NCBI GenBank assembly: GCA_018806915.1
Contig: JAGKQI010000103.1
Span: 1,364,001-1,428,000 of the forward strand
Direction: 5' to 3'
DNA length: 64,000 nucleotides
Source of the DNA: Phytophthora colocasiae
Lineage: Eukaryota; Oomycota; Peronosporomycetes; Peronosporales; Peronosporaceae
Below are positions 44,448 to 52,619 of this stretch, one piece after another (the first letter of the stretch is position 1; the number at the start of each line of letters is the position of its first letter). The notes beneath the pieces were generated by a model that was not told the origin of the DNA, ran no database searches, and saw nothing but the letters and a program-made list of their open reading frames with translations. A program made the translations under genes and the position numbers.

Positions 44448-45036
44448 ATGCAGCCCAACGGTATGCGACGTGCTCTCAATTCTAATTGCAACAACTGAGT
44501 TGCTAATTTCACCAATGCCAATGCTAACAGGAAACGGAAGTCCTTCAGGCCCCGACTACATGGAGTTCTCGCTACCTGACGCAGACTTGGTGTCCAAGAT
44601 CGAGGCGTACCTGGCCGGCATCACCGTGACGGACCACAACCCAGCCATCCTCTTCAGTTGGGACAACGAAGCGCTCGAGGAATTCGTGCAAGCAGTTAAC
44701 GCAGAAGCCGATGGCCACCCGCAATGGTTTTCTCAGCCTAGGGGCAGTGTATCGCCCAAGTCTGTCATGAGTGACATCATTAGCTACCTCGCACAGCTCG
44801 GCGGTGGTCGATGTGACCACATTCTGCTCGCCCCCAACTCGCTCATCCAGTATGGACACTTGCAAGAGCGGCTCCAATACATGCAGTACGACGAATTCAT
44901 GCAGAAGTGCATGGCCAGCGTGGCGCCCGGTCGGATGCTCGCGCGTACATATGCGCTGACGACGCCGTCCATTGACCGTGCGGTGCCGACGCAGTGCCTC
45001 CCACCCCCTCCTCCGGTCCGACAGCTCTTTGAGTAA
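44448..45036 (+). CDS. Hypothetical protein with a 13-nt first exon (172 aa)
   Basis: Exon 1 (44448-44460) encodes only MQPN plus one base. A 70-bp intron (GTATGC to CTAACAG) follows, and exon 2 is 44531-45036. The joined frame gives 172 residues. A core promoter 40-58 bases upstream of the ATG supports this model over the in-frame start within the intron. The protein is acidic, mostly helical, with DYMEFSLPDADLVSKIEAYL near the start, a Gly-Gly-Gly turn (AQLGGGRCDHILLAPNSLIQ) mid-way, and a polyproline tail (PPPPPVRQLFE). No signal peptide or membrane span. I do not recognise a family. Confidence 0.65.
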
Positions 45037-45697
45037 TTTGACAGCCCCCTCTCCATCCATCAGCTGTAGTTAGTTAGAATTTTGTCTTCGCTTTCTCTTC
45101 ATGTTTGTCTTTCCTCAAGAAACTCCCGATGGAGTACCAGCGCCAAGGAGGAGGAAGAGTGTGCGAAGGGAGATATTCGGCGGGGAACATCAGGTGGAGC
45201 GCTAAGCACATGGATCGCCTTCACCTGTCCAAGTTTCGAGCAGCCAGGCTCTACCAAGGCAAGACAGCCAAGCCAGTCACGCCAAAGCCAGATTCCATCT
45301 CTTCGCACTTAAGTAAACTACAACACAAGAAATGCTATAAGAAATACAAGTTCTTGCCCTTTAAAGCCTTACAGCCAGTGCAACTTGCACTGCAAGTGGT
45401 GGTGCCTATGTTGCCCTAGCAAGTGCCAAGTACGTGGCAGTCCCACTGCACATCTTATTCTCCCACATGGATACAAAAGCGCATCCTACAGTTTCAATGC
45501 ACCACACAGCAGAGCTACGAGCTTTAAGCCTCTCCAACTTCGATCATCGGTGCAGAAAGGTATGCACAATGAAAATATGTACACGTACAGATTGCTCTAA
45601 GTTCTACATGTAGCTCAAGTGAGTCTAAATATTGAACTGACTCCTATCAAGTCAGAAAAAACGGTTCAGTTAAATCATATCTTTGTGTGTCAAACAC
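45037..45697. other. Intergenic stretch
   Basis: A 104-codon plus frame (45105-45419) is open but Lys/Arg/Gln-rich and without family features. I regard the stretch as 3' flank of the preceding gene and 5' flank of the next. Confidence 0.4.
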
Positions 45698-45712
45698 CAC
45701 ATTCCCAATCCT
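45698..45712 (+). promoter_or_regulatory. Initiator-like sequence of the UBL-UBA gene
   Basis: CCACATTCCCAATCC resembles the oomycete initiator (YCAYTYY plus CAAT-type flank) and lies about 30 bases upstream of the ATG at 45742. The match is weaker than at 44390. Confidence 0.35.
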
Positions 45713-45741
45713 TTTAATTTTGGTGTGCACTTCTTCAATCC

Positions 45742-46708
45742 ATGCGTGTCATCCGCGTGCGCTGCGTAGACGACGGTCGTGAGCTGCTTCTAGAGCGACA
45801 TGGCGCCGACGAGTACTCTATTCAGGTAGCTGAGATCAAGGAGTGGGTCTTCCAGCAACGACAACAATTTCAGTGCAATGGGGACGCCGTAAACCTATCA
45901 AATTCGCAGCATTCAGACCTTGAAGACTGTTTCGTTCTGCTTCGAGGCCAAATCCTGGCCGACCCGGACATCGTAGACCTGAATGCATTGCACACATCAG
46001 ACTTCTTCGTATTTGCACCAGATTTAGCGCGGTCCGACATCGACTCGAGCTTTAACGGCGAAATGCATAAGGGTACAGTAGATTCCGGGACTTTCGAGCT
46101 TCTTCAAGCTCAATTGGTGGATATGGGCTTCTCTTCGGAATTGGCAGCTCGAGCATTGCAGCAAAGCGGTAACAGTCTATCAGACGCTGTTACATTGCTA
46201 GCAGAAGGGGACGTGGTCTCAGATTTTAAGGATGAGGTGAAGACTGCCGAACATCCGTCAATTGCTCCTCTTCGGAGCTCTGGGACTGTGAGAAGCTTGC
46301 GAATACTGGCATCGACGGATTCGTTCGAAGCTTTATCGTTTTTAAAGGAGAATTTTTCATCAGAGATGTTGAATCAGCTCAACGAGAACCCGGTTGCGAC
46401 ACTGCAGCTTCTTTCCCTTCCTGTCCAGATACCACTCACAGAGATGGAGAAGTATAATGAAGAGATTATCGACATTGGCGACGAGAACCCTAAGAAGACA
46501 ACGAGTCGAGCAACAAACGAAGTAGTTAAGCGAGTGAGTCATTGTTTTGACGTCGTTTTTGTAGTATTCTTGCTAACTTCAAGTGTATTTTCTGTTGTAG
46601 CTTGTTGCTATGGGATTTGCTCGAGATCTCGTGGAAGCAATGTATGAATCCTGCGGCGGCGATGAACAACTTACGGCTAATGCTTTGCTGCAGACGCTGG
46701 ATTCTTGA
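45742..46708 (+). CDS. UBL-UBA shuttle-factor-like protein, Rad23-type layout (299 aa)
   Basis: Two exons, 45742-46533 and 46601-46708, join in phase 0 to 299 residues. Residues 1-93 look like a divergent ubiquitin-like domain. A UBA domain lies at about 115-158 (LLQAQLVDMGFSSELAARAL, with the MGF loop) and a second at 265-299 (LVAMGFARDLVEAMYESCGG to the end). Between them is a helical Asn-Pro-containing stretch (LKENFSSEMLNQLNENPVAT) that recalls the STI1/XPC-binding segment of Rad23. UBL-UBA proteins carry ubiquitinated substrates to the proteasome. The UBL and middle domain are weakly conserved, so Rad23 orthology is not claimed. Without the intron the C-terminal UBA is missed. Confidence 0.72.
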
Positions 46709-46738
46709 TAAGCTGGAATTATGATCTTTTGGGAAGAG

Positions 46739-47386
46739 CTAGCCGAAGTTGATGTCGCTGTACGCTCGTTTCTTGCTTTCATGAGGAAGGTTTCGTCTGC
46801 TTTTCGTTACTACCACGACCTTCTTCACCATCCGGAGTTCTTCAACTAGTCGTTGGTTCTCCAAGTTACTTGCTGCCAGCTCCGGTAAAACTTCCTGACA
46901 CTGTGATTTCCAGTATGAAGTGGCTGTTTCTGCTTCGAGAAGACGACCGCTATTCTCCTGGCATTGAGCTTGCAGATCTTCCTGTGTCATCAGTGTACGC
47001 TCAATACTTTCTGCACTACCACCAACTCGTGCTAGTTGCTTCACAAGCCAAGCTTCGCGTCGGATTGCATCCACCAACCTGCTTTTGGTGTAGTCATGCG
47101 CTCGTTTCTCTCGATGATACACTCGCCAGGCTCGATACGACGCGCCAAGAGAAGTCAAGACGTCTTCGTCTCCACTACCAGGTCCCCCGTCGTCTTCGGC
47201 GTCGTCTTCAGCGACAGAAACACCCCAACGAAGAGGGCGTTCTGTCTCAGTGCCTCGAAATGACTTGGAGCCTCTGGCACACTTGAGCTCATCACGTGGA
47301 TTCGTCTTCCGAGAAGTGAAACAGCATACAGCGAATAGTGCAGTGGCCATTTGCTGAGCTATAAGAGCACACGCGCTCAGCTTCAT
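46739..47386 (-). CDS. Hypothetical coiled-coil protein with N-terminal hydrophobic segment (215 aa)
   Basis: A single-exon frame from an ATG, convergent with the UBL-UBA gene (30 bp between stops). The first 25 residues (MKLSACALIAQQMATALFAV onward) are hydrophobic and could be a signal peptide or anchor. An acidic patch (AEDDAEDDGGPGSGDEDVL) follows, then a helical, Glu/Leu/Gln-rich region from about 85 to 195 that fits a coiled coil, and a basic tail. No family recognised. Confidence 0.6.
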   Translation of the reverse strand: MKLSACALIAQQMATALFAVCCFTSRKTNPRDELKCARGSKSFRGTETERPLRWGVSVAEDDAEDDGGPGSGDEDVLTSLGASYRAWRVYHREKRAHDYTKSRLVDAIRREAWLVKQLARVGGSAESIERTLMTQEDLQAQCQENSGRLLEAETATSYWKSQCQEVLPELAASNLENQRLVEELRMVKKVVVVTKSRRNLPHESKKRAYSDINFG

Positions 47387-47764
47387 CGTGAACGTTCACC
47401 AAAAAGGTAAGAACACCTTTCTCCAGTATTTCCCTAAAGGAAAGTGCGATGACAGGAATTTGTACAGAGACACTGTACGCTGGACATGTTCGTTTTGATC
47501 GATCGATACAGCGATATGCTCGACTGTTGTCAAGATACGTGTGCACTGGAAGCGCTTCTACCATTGTACCGGATCCCAGGATACGTTGAGTGTCGACACT
47601 TTTAGCTGACAAGACGACTTCAGCCCGTGCGTCGGTTGCATTTTGCGCGTCTGAGTCTCTTTAGACAAGACCACCGGGGTCTCTTTTAGATCTAACGGCT
47701 TTCTCACTACGCGACGTCTTCGTTTTACCGCAGACAAAGCAGACCGACATTACTCTAGTGCGAC
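47387..47764. other. Divergent promoter region
   Basis: The 378 bp separate two divergent start codons (47386 minus, 47765 plus). I see no reading frame worth calling and no clear initiator match. Confidence 0.45.
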
Positions 47765-50002
47765 ATGGGGGGCGACTTGGGTGGGCTCCCTCTGCGGAAA
47801 GCCCTGGTGCTGCTCGTCAACCTGGCGTCGACTGTCCTCACATTGATGGCAGGACTTCGTGAAAACCCATTGATCGTGCTGGTTACTGGCCGGTACGACG
47901 AGATGCGCGCTCGGTTGATCGAGAGACGCATCAACTATAACCTCGTACGTGACGATTTCCTGGATGTGGACACGTTGGTCAACTTAACGCGCGTTGGGGA
48001 GAGTTTCCGCTTCTTTTCGGCACCAACCCGAAGTCCAGACAATTTGGGCGAGGACAGAAGCACTTGTCTACGTGTTAACAGCATCAACGTGACCCACGCA
48101 GAGGTCTATTTCGACGATTTCTGGGGCAAAGGGGCTCGTCGTTCGCAGTATTTTTTCCACAGTATCTCCGCTCCGAGGTGCGACGTTATCAATTTCACTC
48201 CGGATTGGTTCGATGAATGTGTTTCTACTCGTAACAACTCGACGGACGAGTGCTATCGCTATATTCTCGACAACTTTACCGACCTCGGGAGGATCCGCGC
48301 GATTCAGAACGGAGTTCCAGGAGATTTTGGACGACCAGGGATGCCGTTCTTACGCTGCACTGGTCGTCCGCCTTCTTCGTTCATGTACATCACAGATTTG
48401 ATGGTCCACCAGTCTTTCTGGGCAGGAGGAAGCTACCACGTCCAGTTCGAGAGCAGCAAGTGTCTAGCTGTCCCGAAACTTCTGAATCCAGACATGAATT
48501 ACGGTCTTTTCCAGACAGAACCGATGGATCAACAGGCGGAAGTCAAGGTTGCTCTGGATAACACTGGATGGTTCACATTGTTCGTCACTTACGCGTATGG
48601 TATCGTTACATTGCTCCTGGTTGCAAGAGGCGTCTTCAATACCCTCGCCAAGATCCGTATCGTGAACTACGTGCCTGTAAAACTGCGATTTTCTGGCGTT
48701 CGAAGATATCTCAAGTATATTATCCCATTCATGAATTTATCAGTATGGACATCGGACGACGAGAACTCCATTATCCGGTTCAAAGGCAGAGCCATTATGG
48801 CATCCGACGTCTGGATTAACCATTGGCTTTATATGCTACTGAGTATCTTGGATGCTCTGGTCAGTGTACGTATGACTTACAGCGTCTACGAGATGGGCCA
48901 ATGGATGCTTTCCATGCACATTACGATGGAGAACTTCATCTTCATGGCTTCAGCTATCACTCGATTGACGTGGCTAATGTGTTTTATCCACACAATTGTC
49001 CGATTGCTTCTTAAACTACTAGCTCGGTCATTGAAAGCTATGAAGATGATTCGCCCTCACCATCAGCACATGCTTGAGTGGTACATTGACGCCAGCACAC
49101 TGTTCCTGAGCTACAAGGTCTACAGTCTCATGCTGTGCTTTCTGCTCTACGTGCTACTTAAAGTTCGAGGGGGGACCTCTTTCATGGTGAACGCTCCGAA
49201 CTCCAGTCGTGGAATTTTCGGTGGAGCCCCATCTCTCGAGAATTTCTGGAACAGCGAGATCATGATTGATTTCGTGGTTCTTCTCTCGCTGATGATGCTT
49301 GGAGGCGGATTTTTCGGCTTAGTCATGCTGGCAACTCCGTACAAGCGAGTAGCCAACAACAGACTGCTGCATTTAATCCAAAAGCGCTACATTTTCGTTG
49401 GTTGGGACCTCGGTACAGTCCTTGAATCCCTCGGAATCGACCCATTCGACGAAAAACATCTTCAAGATAACACTGCCACGACAAATTGCCCCTTTGGTTG
49501 TGTTATCCAGCAATTATATCAATGTGGTCCCAGCGGACACGTCACTTTGATGGCAGATTATCTATTCCACGGCAACGGATTTTCCTCTCCACCCGTGGAA
49601 TTTCATTTCCCGATGCGAAAAGCGATCGCTATGGGGATATTACGCAGTGACAAGTCCGGGACGAGCAACAAAGCCACAAAACTTTTGTCAAAAGTGACCG
49701 CAGGCAATAAGTACGGAGTGTCCGATGCAACTGCGAATTTTAGCAGTGCAGCTGCAGATCACGTGGATGATGTTAGGGAAATGCCGAGCACTGAGAACAA
49801 AAGTTTGTTCGAGAAGCAATTGCGGCTGTTTGCAGAAACCACCTACGGGCGCGTGATTTTGGTTGATGAGAATCGGCCAGGTAAGTGCGCCAAGAACTCT
49901 GCGGGAATGATGGAGTACACGACCACGGATGCCCTCGCTTCAATGAGCATTTTGGATATCAAACATTTACTGAATGGTACGAAAAATCTCACCATCGGGT
50001 GA
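47765..50002 (+). CDS. Multipass membrane protein of unknown family (745 aa)
   Basis: An intronless frame from an ATG. One hydrophobic segment lies at about 11-29, then a 240-residue, Cys- and Asn-rich region with several N-x-S/T sites (NLT, NVT, NFT, NNS) that looks extracytoplasmic. About six further hydrophobic segments follow between residues 267 and 530 (WFTLFVTYAYGIVTLLLVAR, WLYMLLSILDALVSV, FIFMASAITRLTWLMCFIHT, LMCFLLYVLLKV, FVVLLSLMMLGGGFFGLVML). The C-terminal 215 residues are soluble. This plan is reminiscent of large oomycete families of transmembrane proteins with no assigned function; I recognise no domain. Confidence 0.78.
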   Translation: MGGDLGGLPLRKALVLLVNLASTVLTLMAGLRENPLIVLVTGRYDEMRARLIERRINYNLVRDDFLDVDTLVNLTRVGESFRFFSAPTRSPDNLGEDRSTCLRVNSINVTHAEVYFDDFWGKGARRSQYFFHSISAPRCDVINFTPDWFDECVSTRNNSTDECYRYILDNFTDLGRIRAIQNGVPGDFGRPGMPFLRCTGRPPSSFMYITDLMVHQSFWAGGSYHVQFESSKCLAVPKLLNPDMNYGLFQTEPMDQQAEVKVALDNTGWFTLFVTYAYGIVTLLLVARGVFNTLAKIRIVNYVPVKLRFSGVRRYLKYIIPFMNLSVWTSDDENSIIRFKGRAIMASDVWINHWLYMLLSILDALVSVRMTYSVYEMGQWMLSMHITMENFIFMASAITRLTWLMCFIHTIVRLLLKLLARSLKAMKMIRPHHQHMLEWYIDASTLFLSYKVYSLMLCFLLYVLLKVRGGTSFMVNAPNSSRGIFGGAPSLENFWNSEIMIDFVVLLSLMMLGGGFFGLVMLATPYKRVANNRLLHLIQKRYIFVGWDLGTVLESLGIDPFDEKHLQDNTATTNCPFGCVIQQLYQCGPSGHVTLMADYLFHGNGFSSPPVEFHFPMRKAIAMGILRSDKSGTSNKATKLLSKVTAGNKYGVSDATANFSSAAADHVDDVREMPSTENKSLFEKQLRLFAETTYGRVILVDENRPGKCAKNSAGMMEYTTTDALASMSILDIKHLLNGTKNLTIG

Positions 50003-50253
50003 ACTTGAAGCTGAAGAAACGAAACTTAATATCTTTCACTTCCTATTTCTTCATGAACAAAGTTTCTTTGGTTTGAAGGAACTGGGTAGCCGTTGCTGTC
50101 CAGCGTACAAACAATAAAAATGCAGCCATTTTTCCTAATCCTTATCCGATATCTTTAGTATCCATGCATCACTCGTCCTGCATCTCTGATTAGGGCGATA
50201 CGACCCATGTCGCAGCTTGTGATCGCTATCAGATCTTCTTCTTGTTCAAAAGA
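50003..50253. other. Intergenic stretch before the carbonic anhydrase pair
   Basis: An A/T-rich 3' flank including AATAAAAATG (about 50112), a possible polyadenylation signal for the preceding gene. No gene seen. Confidence 0.4.
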
Positions 50254-50267
50254 TCACTTCCATTTCC
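50254..50267 (+). promoter_or_regulatory. Initiator-like sequence of the first carbonic anhydrase gene
   Basis: TCACTTCCATTTCC fits the oomycete initiator with its TTTC flank. It lies downstream of the first in-frame ATG (50207) and 42 bases upstream of the ATG pair at 50309, so it favours the later start. Confidence 0.4.
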
Positions 50268-50308
50268 AGCTCTTCCAGCAAACACCATCCACCCCAACAG
50301 TTTCGGAA

Positions 50309-51292
50309 ATGATGAACACGACGACAGGGTCATCGCCAATGTGCTTGGGTGAGTGCAAGGGGGCTGCCGAGGAATGCTTCCACTCGTCCAAGTCGATCCA
50401 GCACCTGCTCGATAACAACACGAGGTGGCGTGAGGATCTATTAAAACGTGATTCCACACTCTTCGACCGAACTGCAGACGGCCAACACCCGCCTTACCTT
50501 TGGATCGGGTGCTCGGACTCCCGTGTCCCCGCTGAAGAGATCACGGGACTGGATCCTGGTGAGATGTTCTGTCACCGGAACGTCGCCAACTTGGTGGTCA
50601 CCAATGATATCAACGTACTCTCGGTTGTCCAGTATGCGGTTGAGTCGCTCAAGGTCAAAGACATCATCGTGTGCGGTCACTACGGCTGCGGTGGTGTAAA
50701 AGCTGCCATGGAGAACAAGCACATCGGAATCCTTGACACTTGGCTGCGTACAGTCCGCGACGTGCACCGCAAACATAAGGAAGAACTTGATGCTCTGCCA
50801 ACAGAAGAAGCTCGCTACCGTCGCACAGTGGAATTGAACGTCAAGCAGCAGTGCCTCAATATCTTCAAGATGAACGTGGTGCAGCACCGTCTCGGACGTG
50901 CTGACCAGCCGAACATCCATGGCCTTGTGTACGATGTTAAAACTGGAGGATTGAAGGAGCTCAAGGTCGACTACTGCGGATATTTTGCCAAGTTAGTTGG
51001 TGAGGACAGTCTCCATGCCTTCCCGGATGGTGAACCTACAATAGGTTTAGCGCACCGCCGTCGTAACTTGATCTTGGATCTGGCTGATGGACTTGAGAAG
51101 GAACCGGGCTTGATTCGCATTCGATACATGGCTCGAATGCTCAAGCGCGAGTCAGATCTGTTCTCGCCCGAGGAAGTCGACGAAGCTATTGAAGCTATCA
51201 AGGGACAAATGGAGGACCCCAAAAACTCTTTCATGCACGTCAAGGACCTCATCGCGTACTTCGCCCCCATGAAGCCGAAAGAGAGCGCGTAA
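50309..51292 (+). CDS. Beta-class carbonic anhydrase, copy 1 (327 aa from the preferred start)
   Basis: Interconverts CO2 and bicarbonate. The zinc site is complete: IGCSDSRVPAEEITGLDPGE supplies Cys and the Asp-Arg dyad, then HYGCGG supplies His and Cys; FCHRNVANLV is also conserved. The start is taken at 50309 (MMNTTTGSS) because an initiator-like site precedes it and the length then equals that of copy 2; an in-frame ATG at 50207 would add 34 residues. Beyond the core there is an extra C-terminal part (IRYMARMLKRESDLFSPEEV and on) also present in copy 2. No clear signal or transit peptide. It forms a tandem pair with the next gene. Confidence 0.95.
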   Translation: MMNTTTGSSPMCLGECKGAAEECFHSSKSIQHLLDNNTRWREDLLKRDSTLFDRTADGQHPPYLWIGCSDSRVPAEEITGLDPGEMFCHRNVANLVVTNDINVLSVVQYAVESLKVKDIIVCGHYGCGGVKAAMENKHIGILDTWLRTVRDVHRKHKEELDALPTEEARYRRTVELNVKQQCLNIFKMNVVQHRLGRADQPNIHGLVYDVKTGGLKELKVDYCGYFAKLVGEDSLHAFPDGEPTIGLAHRRRNLILDLADGLEKEPGLIRIRYMARMLKRESDLFSPEEVDEAIEAIKGQMEDPKNSFMHVKDLIAYFAPMKPKESA

Positions 51293-51561
51293 CCTGGAAG
51301 AAAAAACTCACTTCAAAACCAATCGATAAAACATTTATAAACTATAAACGCTCACCTGAGAAGTGACAAGCTTTCGACACGTTCAACTTTAGCGTCGAAA
51401 ACGGATGAAGCGGTTGGTTTTCGGTGACGTCAGGTCGTTTCCAATGCACAAGCATCTCACCTAGCCGTTAAAGCTCCAGTCCCATCCGTTCTTCTTCGAG
51501 TTCATTCTGCCTTTGCCTCACAACCCCCCAAAGCTAAACAAACTTAACGTCAATTGCAACA
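51293..51561. other. Spacer between the tandem carbonic anhydrase genes
   Basis: Holds the promoter of copy 2 and no reading frame I can support. Confidence 0.5.
51500..51517 (+). promoter_or_regulatory. Oomycete initiator-like core promoter of carbonic anhydrase copy 2
   Basis: GTTCATTCTGCCTTTGCC carries the TCATTC initiator and a TTT flank, 45-62 bases upstream of the ATG at 51562. Confidence 0.55.
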
Positions 51562-52524
51562 ATGGGAGACGCCCGTAAATCCCTCAAGCCCGGCCACAGC
51601 AGCTCCTGCATCGACCACGACCCGAACTCGCTCCAACATTTGTTCGAAAACAACCGCAAGTGGCGCGACCAAGTTCTCAAGAAAGACCCCGGATTCTTTG
51701 AGCGCACGGCTAAAGCTCAGTCTCCTCGGTACCTCTGGATCGGATGCTCGGACTCGCGTGTGCCTGCCGAGGAGATTACTGGCCTCAACCCGGGCGAAAT
51801 GTTTGTGCACCGGAACGTAGCCAACTTGGTGGTGAGTAACGACATAAACTCGTTGTCAGTCGTTCAATTCTCCGTTGAAAAGCTCAAAGTCAAAGACATC
51901 ATCGTGTGCGGCCATTATGGCTGCGGAGGCGTGACGGCAGCCTTGAAAAACGCTCAGATCGGACTGCTGGACAACTGGCTGCGTAACATTCGCGACGTGT
52001 GCCGCACGCACAAGGATGAACTCAAAAAGTTCAAGACTGACGAGGAACGGGAGCGTCGCTTGGTTGAGCTGAACATCCAGGAGCAGTGCCTCAACATCTT
52101 CAAGATCAACATGGTGCAGCGTCGTATGGGAATGTATGGGTCCCCTCGGATCCACGGCATGGTGTACGATATTCGTTCGGGCATTCTAAAGAAGTTGGAG
52201 GTGGACTACAATGGATTCATCGCCAAGAACATGGGCGTCTTCAGCCTCCACAGCTTCCGCGACGGGAAAATCCCGTCCACCAAACAGGAATTCCAGCGCA
52301 ACATGATCATGCACCTGGCGGAAGATCACGAAGAGGAACCTGGCACGGTTAGTATCCGCTACATCACACGCATGCTCAAGCGAGAGACCGATCTCTTCAC
52401 TGAGGAAGAAGTGGACTCTGCCATCAAGGCAATTCAAGGGAAATCCAAGAACCGAAAGAATAATCCGTTCGTTGAGATCAAGACACTGGCCTCGTATTTT
52501 GCGGAAGGTGAACCTACGAAGTAA
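51562..52524 (+). CDS. Beta-class carbonic anhydrase, copy 2 (320 aa)
   Basis: Clearly a tandem duplicate of the gene at 50309: both share HLxxNNxxWR-type N-terminal helices, IGCSDSRVPAEEITGL, HRNVANLVV, the KVKDIIVCGHYGCGG block and the same C-terminal extension (ITRMLKRETDLFTEEEVDSA here). The zinc Cys/Asp/His/Cys set is intact, so the copy should be active. The two differ mainly at the N-terminus and in the region after HYGCGG. The C-terminal extension of about 60 residues past the usual beta-carbonic anhydrase core holds a conserved helix. No organelle targeting signal is evident. Confidence 0.96.
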   Translation: MGDARKSLKPGHSSSCIDHDPNSLQHLFENNRKWRDQVLKKDPGFFERTAKAQSPRYLWIGCSDSRVPAEEITGLNPGEMFVHRNVANLVVSNDINSLSVVQFSVEKLKVKDIIVCGHYGCGGVTAALKNAQIGLLDNWLRNIRDVCRTHKDELKKFKTDEERERRLVELNIQEQCLNIFKINMVQRRMGMYGSPRIHGMVYDIRSGILKKLEVDYNGFIAKNMGVFSLHSFRDGKIPSTKQEFQRNMIMHLAEDHEEEPGTVSIRYITRMLKRETDLFTEEEVDSAIKAIQGKSKNRKNNPFVEIKTLASYFAEGEPTK

Positions 52525-52619
52525 GCTGCAGCTCTACAAACAGCATCCACGTTAGCTGCCTAGCACTCGAAAAACAAACTAATGAACCAGCATCACTTAC
52601 ATAAGCTCATACCTGGTAG

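Noticed and set aside
46870..47286. 138-codon plus-strand frame
   Set aside because: It is antisense to the coiled-coil protein gene on the minus strand, which has the better composition and an ATG start.
50441..50920. 159-codon minus-strand frame, and a similar one at 51856-52155
   Set aside because: Both are antisense to the carbonic anhydrase catalytic core; their similarity only mirrors the gene duplication.
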